This document shows, piece after piece, positions 58,996-64,000 of a DNA stretch of 64,000 nucleotides. Where the stretch lies: the NCBI GenBank assembly GCA_030068075.1, contig CM057836.1, positions 69,229,788-69,293,787 of the forward strand, written 5' to 3'. The translations under genes and the position numbers were made by a program. The notes under the pieces were generated by a model. The model did no database searches and was not told the origin of the DNA. It saw only the letters and a program-made list of their open reading frames with translations. This DNA is from Paguma larvata. Lineage: Eukaryota > Chordata > Mammalia > Carnivora > Viverridae. Position 1 is the first letter of the stretch. Every line of letters starts with the position of its first letter.

Positions 58996-59295
58996 ATGAG
59001 TGTCAGGTGTTCTCTTATCGTGGTTGTGATTTGCATTTTCCTGATAATCAGTGATCGAGCATCTTTTCATGTGTCTGCTGGCTATCTGTGTATCTTTGCA
59101 AAAATGTGTATTCATGTTGTTGGCCCATTTTTAATTGGATTATCTGGGGATTTCTGGTGTGGAGTTGTAGAAGTTTTTTAAAAATATATTTTGGATATTA
59201 ACCCCTTATTAGGTCATTTGCAAATACCTATTCCCATTTAGTATATTGTCTAAAAGATTTCATTTTTGCAATGATCTTTGTAATCTCTTTTAAAT

Positions 59296-59624
59296 CTTTT
59301 ATGGTGCTTTGAAAAATATTACCTATCTTAGTAAAAACTTATCCCATGTTGAGCATTTGATTCAGCTTCATTTCATTTTCCCATTATTTAAGTAAAATAT
59401 ATCTTAGTTTTCATCAGAAATAGCATTCTCCTCATCCTGAATACATATATCTTTATTTGCAAGGACAGTGCCCCCTCCAAAGCTAATTGTTTAATAAATT
59501 TAAATTATGGGTGGTAGGATTCAGGGATTTTTCTTGGTAAATTAAAACATTGTTCAAATTTTTATTATTCATAGAAATCATTGAAATGGGACAGTAAATC
59601 ATTTTTTAAAAAGAAATAGGATGG
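59296..59624. other. unassigned AT-rich DNA
   Basis: No repeat or gene recognised between the L1 above and the L2 below. Confidence 0.4.
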
Positions 59625-60720
59625 TTTGTTAAGGTCTCCTTGATAAAATAGCATTTAAGAAAGTATCTGAAGTAAGAAAGCAAGAGGGAAGAAGCCAAGG
59701 GATGAATATACTGGACATATTGGAGGGACTTCTAGAAACCTGGTGTGATAAAGTAGATTTGACAAGGTATAGAGCAGTAGCAATTGAGATTATCTGGTAT
59801 CTTAGAAATCCTTGTAAGGCCATTGGCTTTTATTCTAAGTGAGATGTGAATCAACTGGAGATTTTCTAACATAGGAATTGTGTGATCTGGCTTATGTTTT
59901 AAAATGTTCCCTAGATTTCTTTGTAGAGGATACAATGTAGGACAAGACAGTAGGAATGAGGCAAGACAAGGGGCTATTGTGATAATTCAGGTGTGAAATG
60001 TTGTAGCTTGAACCACAGTGGATAGAGGTGGAGTAGAAGATAAAAGGTTAGATTCTGGACATACTCTAAAGAGAGATCTCATGTGAAGTGCCAATGAATT
60101 GGATCTTAAACGTGAAAGAAAATGGACAATAACAGCAAGAATTTTGGCTGAAGTAACTGGAAGCATGCTCTTACTGTTTGCTGAGATAGGGAAGCCTAGA
60201 GAATGAACAGTTTGAGGCCTGAACATAATAAATTCCGTTTGAGAACTCAAAAGTTTGAAAATGGTCTTTGATATCTAAGTGGGGAGGTTGAATAGCTACT
60301 TAGGTCTAGGACGGGGTAATTCAGGGAAGAATTCTGGAGTAAGGCCCTACGTTTGAAAATCATCAGCCTGGGAATGCTATTTAGAACCTTGGGATTCAAT
60401 GAAGCAATCAAGGGCATGTCTGTAAAGAAGAGACCTATGGGATACAGTATTAGCAAAACAGACTAAGGCAGAGACCCTAAGCCAGGTGTTGGGAGAACAG
60501 AGAGAGTGGTTTTCAGGACATCTAATGATTAAAGAATTTTAAGAGGGAAGGAGTAAGCCACTGTATCAAATAATTCAGAAGTACCGGGAGATTAAGACTG
60601 AGTATTGGACATTGAATATTGCAACTTGGAGATGATGGGTGATTTCAACAAGAGCTGCTTTTGCAGAATGGTGGAAAATAAAGCCAGATTGGAAAGGGCA
60701 TACAAGAAAATCAAAAGAGA
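59625..60720 (-). mobile_element. long LINE-2 remnant (antisense)
   Basis: About 1.1 kb follows reverse-complement L2 in order: 'aaggccattggcttttattc', 'gatctggcttatgttttaaa', 'gctattgtgataattcaggt', 'ggttagattctggacatact', 'tttggctgaagtaactggaa', 'gagtaagccactgtatcaaa' and 'ttcaacaagagctgcttttg'. This corresponds to the C-terminal half of L2 ORF2 (reverse transcriptase), now non-functional. Minus-strand frames of up to 87 codons (59987-60250) are its remnants. Confidence 0.82.
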
Positions 60721-61493
60721 AGAATTGAATTCTGAAATATAACTACGGTTCATTAGGTCTTTTCTTATTTCCCCTCCACTTGGTTCAGTTTTGAATTCTT
60801 CTCAGATGATTTATCATTTCAATTTCTTTTTAATTTAACCTGTTTGCTTGGAATTTTACTCAAATTTATTGTCCCACATTTCTGTTGAGAGAATTTTATC
60901 TATCCTGTCATATGTTTTGTTTGTTTCCAAAGCTGCATCAATTTCACTGTTGTTCGTTCCTTTTTTTAATCACCCGATTCTTATTTAATTGTTGTGATAT
61001 CTTCTCTTTGATGAGATCTCTCATCTTGTATTCTCTCCATGCTCCACAGTTCTTCAAGTTGCTTTTTTCCCTTTTTCTATGTTTTGATTCCTGTTTTCCA
61101 GGTGAAAGATTGTCCATTGCTACGGACTCATATTTAAGACTAAGGCCCTAAAACGTTTATTACAAGCTGCCTACCTGAGAATGCCGTCAACTCAGAACTT
61201 TGCTGGAGGGTGATCTGGCTGCACAATTTGGCTTATGAGTTCCTCATACATTTAGGTCTTTTTCTTTAGGGGTAATTGGAGGTCTCACACACAAAAATGT
61301 TTTTTATGTTCTTCCTTGAAGTTTTAAAAATACTGTTTTCAGAGTTCTGGAAGAACCAGATTTGGAAATAGAAATGAGGAATTCACTTAATACGTAAATT
61401 TAACTTGATTTGCCTATTTTCACAGTGGTACAGCAAATCACAGTTTTGCCTGGTATCCTTCTGTGCAAGAATTCTCTTAATCTTCAACAATAA
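60721..61493. other. unassigned non-coding DNA
   Basis: T-rich; parts may be decayed L1, but nothing is firm. The 88-codon frame at 60885-61151 is F/L-rich, as expected from composition. Confidence 0.38.
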
Positions 61494-61713
61494 TTTTTTT
61501 AATGTTTTTTATTTATGAGAGAGAGAGAGGAGAGAGAGTGGCCAAGACTGAGCAGGAGAGGGGCAGAGAGAGAGGGAGACACAGAATGTGAAGCAGGCTC
61601 TGGGCTCCGAGCTCTCAACACAGAGCCTGACGTGGGCCTTGAACCCAGGAGCAATGAGATCATGACGTGAGCAGAAGTTGGACACTTAACCAACTGAGCC
61701 ACCCAGGCGACCC
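61494..61713 (-). mobile_element. felid CAN-SINE
   Basis: Reverse complement has the head 'cgggtcgcctgggtggctca' and a complete body. The left end is T/GA-rich. The minus-strand frame 61499-61702 is a by-product of the SINE. Confidence 0.95.
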
Positions 61714-62103
61714 GATTCTTTAAAAATAATTCTTAAAAATTATTGAGGTTAAATTCCTGAAACATAAAATTAACCATTTTAGAGTTGACAATTCATTGGC
61801 ATTTAATACATCTACAATATTTTATAGCAGCCACCTCTATATAGGTGCATAACATTGGAGCAGTGCAAAAAGGGAATCCTGTATCCATGAAGCAGTTACT
61901 TCCTGTTTCCCCTTCTCTCCAGCCTGTGGCAACCAACAATCTGTTTTCTGTCCCCATGTATTTAATTATTCTACATATTTTCTAGAAATGGAATCATGCA
62001 ATAAGTAACATTTTGTGTTTGGCTTATTTCACTTAGTATAATGTTTTCAAGATTCATCCACATTATACCATTATCAACACTTCATCCTTTTTTCTGGCTA
62101 AAT

Positions 62104-62106
<3 letters not shown>

Positions 62107-62150
<44 letters not shown>
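62107..62150. repeat. (GT)22 microsatellite
   Basis: Perfect 44-bp GT run, the longest dinucleotide repeat in the window and a likely polymorphic marker. Confidence 0.98.
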
Positions 62151-62153
<3 letters not shown>

Positions 62154-62426
62154 TATTTGCAGACCCATGTGTCTACTGGTAAGCATTTGGGTTGATTTCA
62201 CATTTTACCTGTTGTGAATAGCACTGCACTAAAAATTCATTGTACATGTATTTGTTTTCAATTAGTTTGTATATTTACTCAAATATATTTAAGAATATAT
62301 ATTGAGGAGTAGGATGGCTGGTCATATGGCAACTCTATGTTTAACTTTGTAAGCAAACATTTTCCATGGTGGCTGAAACATTTTATATTCCCACTAGCAA
62401 AGTTCGAAGTTTGCAATTTTTGACAT

Positions 62427-62550
62427 CCTTTCCCTCCTCTCCTCCTTTCCCTCCTCCTCCTCCTCCTTTCCCTCCTCCTCCTCCTCCTTTCCCTCCTCCT
62501 CCTCCTCCTCCTCCTCCTCCTCTTCTTCTTTTCTTCTTGCTTCTTCTCTT
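62427..62550. repeat. TCC/TTC polypyrimidine tract
   Basis: About 120 bp of nearly pure pyrimidine on the plus strand: blocks of TCC units separated by 'tttccc', ending in TTC units. The proline-rich frame at 62366-62563 is an artefact of it. Such mirror-symmetric tracts can adopt triplex (H-DNA) structure. Confidence 0.95.
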
Positions 62551-62754
62551 ACAGCCTTCCTAGTAGTCGAGTAGGTGTTAAAGTGGTATCTGTTGTGGTA
62601 GTTTTAATTTGCATTTCTTGAATGACCTATAATCAATATTTTTATTTGCTTATTGGCCATTTGTATCTTTGGAAAAATGTTTATTGAAGTCCTCTGTCCA
62701 TTTTATAATTAGATGGTTTGCATTTTCATTGCTGAATTTAGAGAGTGTATTGTA

Positions 62755-62949
62755 CAGGCACCTGGGTGGCTCAGTCAGTTGAACTCTGACTTCATCTCAG
62801 GTCATGATCTCACAGTTTGTGGATTCAAGTCCCATATCTCGCTCTGTGCTGACAGGTCAGGGCTTAGAGCTTGCTTCACATTCTATGTTTCCCTCTCTGC
62901 CCCTCCCCTGCTTGTGCTCACTCGCTCTCTCAAGATAAATAAACATTAA
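62755..62949 (+). mobile_element. CAN-SINE with 13-bp TSD in L1
   Basis: Head 'aggcacctgggtggctcagt', 'gtcatgatctcacagtttgt', a shortened CT-rich part and 'aataaacattaaa' tail. Flanks 'agagtgtattgta' (62742-62754) and 'agagtgcattgta' (62950-62962) differ by one base. Confidence 0.96.
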
Positions 62950-63300
62950 AGAGTGCATTGTATATACTGGATACTAAACCCTTATCACATATTTTATTTG
63001 CAGATATTTTCACCTAATATGTAGGTTGCGTTTTCCCTTTTTTGATAAGGTCCTATGTACAAACGTTCTTCATTTCAATGAAGTCCAATTTATATATTTC
63101 TTTTTTTTTGCTTATGCTTTTGGCATCAACCCAAGAATCCATTGCCAAATCCAGGGTCATGAATTTTCAGTCCTATATCTTCTACTAAGAGTTTTATGGT
63201 TTTAGCTCTAATTTTTGGGTTGTTATCTATGTTGAGTTAATTTTTGTGTGTGGTGTGAGGCATGATCCGGTTCATATTATCCTTTTGAGAACATCTTTCT

Positions 63301-64000
63301 CTGATCTTATACTGAAGTTGATATTATGTTGTTAATCTGCTATGTGGACTCTCAGAAGACATTTGGGAGTCTGAGACTGATCAATCTACTTGTTTCAAGT
63401 ATTACTTTGAGAAGTACTTGTAGTGAACTTTGTCTCAGCATTTTGGGACCTTTACACAATTCATGCTGCCTCTTAATTTTTCTCATTGCTGTCCTGGATC
63501 TTGGCTATTTGCATTTACTAAGTCAATTATCATTTGTCTTTCTGCTCTACTATTTCCAAAAAGATTTTGTTACCATTTTCTAATATTTGTGTTTGTGTTT
63601 TATCTTTTAATTAGTTTACCGGTCTTATAATGGACTTTTTAGTAAGGGAAGAGATAATGAGTTATTGAGTCACTATCTTTTGCATAAAGACTCCACATTT
63701 GTGACTCCTACTACAATTTGCCTTTTTTGTTGTTTTATTTTGTTTTGTTTTACATTTAGTGGGTAGAATTTCTCTTAGATATGTGAATAAAATCGGGAAA
63801 AAGTAAATTTCATTCTTGTGTTAAAGTTTCAGAGGTAAACCATATTATCTATCCCTTTGGAATCAACATTGTGTGTATCAGCTGAAGACAGTGAGCCTCA
63901 AGAATTTATGAGCCTCAGGGGGCAGAGTTGAAATTGTTTTCTTCTACTGAATACCTTCATGGAACTCTCTTTTCCTGTTAATTTGGGCAGTACATTGCCT
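63301..64000. other. unassigned AT-rich DNA at window end
   Basis: The first part may continue decayed L1, but no phrase is firm. F/L-rich frames of 66-85 codons reflect T-rich composition. No gene seen. Confidence 0.38.

Larger units (their letters stand above)
57655..59295 (-). mobile_element. carnivore L1, long 3' portion (antisense), host of nested inserts
   Basis: Antisense order: 'gaagtatagttaacatacaa', (SINE), 'gcttcaggtgtacaatataa', (younger L1), 'cttcacccatttcacctgta', 'gtgaaatcatatggtatttg', 'tgtggatggacacttgagtt', 'cttttcatgtgtctgctggc', 'ttggatattaaccccttatt'. Heavily mutated, with no ORF2 capacity. The SINE at 57694-57930 and the L1 at 58009-58372 are later arrivals. Confidence 0.9.
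61730..63300 (-). mobile_element. old L1M 3' UTR to late ORF2 (antisense), interrupted
   Basis: Antisense order: 'aaacataaaattaaccattt', 'ctccagcctgtggcaaccaa', 'ggcttatttcacttagtata', 'cttattggccatttgtatct', (SINE), 'cctaatatgtaggttgcgtt', 'aatgaagtccaatttatata', 'atccattgccaaatccaggg', 'atgttgagttaatttttgtg'. Old and non-coding. It hosts a (GT)22 run, a TCC tract and the SINE at 62755-62949. Confidence 0.9.

Noticed and set aside
58831..59115. Lysine/glutamate-rich minus-strand frame
   Set aside because: Its charged stretch is the antisense translation of a (TTTC)n tract within an L1.
62366..62563. Proline-rich plus-strand frame
   Set aside because: Pure translation of the TCC repeat tract.
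1..64000. CRISPR arrays, bacterial operons, phage or plasmid features
   Set aside because: No regularly spaced direct repeats, no dense long frames and no ribosome-binding-site pattern; the dispersed repeats are eukaryotic retroposons.

Overview
The window is mammalian nuclear DNA from a carnivore, most likely a cat (Felidae). The main evidence is at least 24 copies of a tRNA-derived CAN-SINE of the felid type: head 'ggcgcctgggtggctcag', the motif 'gtcatgatctcgcggtc', the motif 'gggctctgtgctgacagctc', a CT-rich stretch and an 'aataaaca..ttaaaa' tail. Several LINE-1 tails end in the felid/carnivore 3' sequence (motif 'gagcactgggtgttgtatgg'). The DNA is AT-rich, has no CpG island and shows no bacterial gene organisation.

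I find no functional protein-coding gene, RNA gene, CRISPR array or promoter that I can defend. The longest open frames (about 100-170 codons) mostly lie in SINEs, decayed LINEs or low-complexity DNA. The region is best read as intergenic sequence or the inside of a very large intron. Nearly every recognisable L1 lies on the minus strand, which weakly hints that the window could be an intron of a plus-strand gene.

Layout. 1-4.4 kb: mostly unique DNA with two SINEs and a minus-strand L2. 4.5-10 kb: an old minus-strand L1 pile interrupted by a retroposed fragment, two SINEs, an 84-bp young L1 tail and an unclassified insert of about 0.47 kb. 10-24 kb: mostly unique, with scattered SINE, MIR, L2 and L1 remnants. 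24-29 kb: plus-strand L2 and minus-strand L1, the latter split by a solo ERVL-type LTR that itself carries a SINE. 31.6-37.7 kb: L1 mosaic with an internal plus-strand ORF2 block. 38-49.7 kb: mostly unique with SINEs and MIRs, including two repeat-free blocks that look like conserved non-coding DNA. 49.7-52.7 kb: old L1 with a small 5'-inverted young L1 inside. 56.5-59.3 kb: several carnivore L1 ends, one nested in another. 59.6-60.7 kb: long minus-strand L2. 61.5-63.3 kb: old L1 with a (GT)22 run, a long TCC polypyrimidine tract and a SINE.

Repeat identities come from recognition of consensus sequences by eye. Subfamily names are tentative and boundaries are usually good to 5-30 bp, better where target-site duplications (TSDs) are given. 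No previously undescribed biological system was found; the main interest is the nesting history and a few unexplained inserts and repeat-free blocks.
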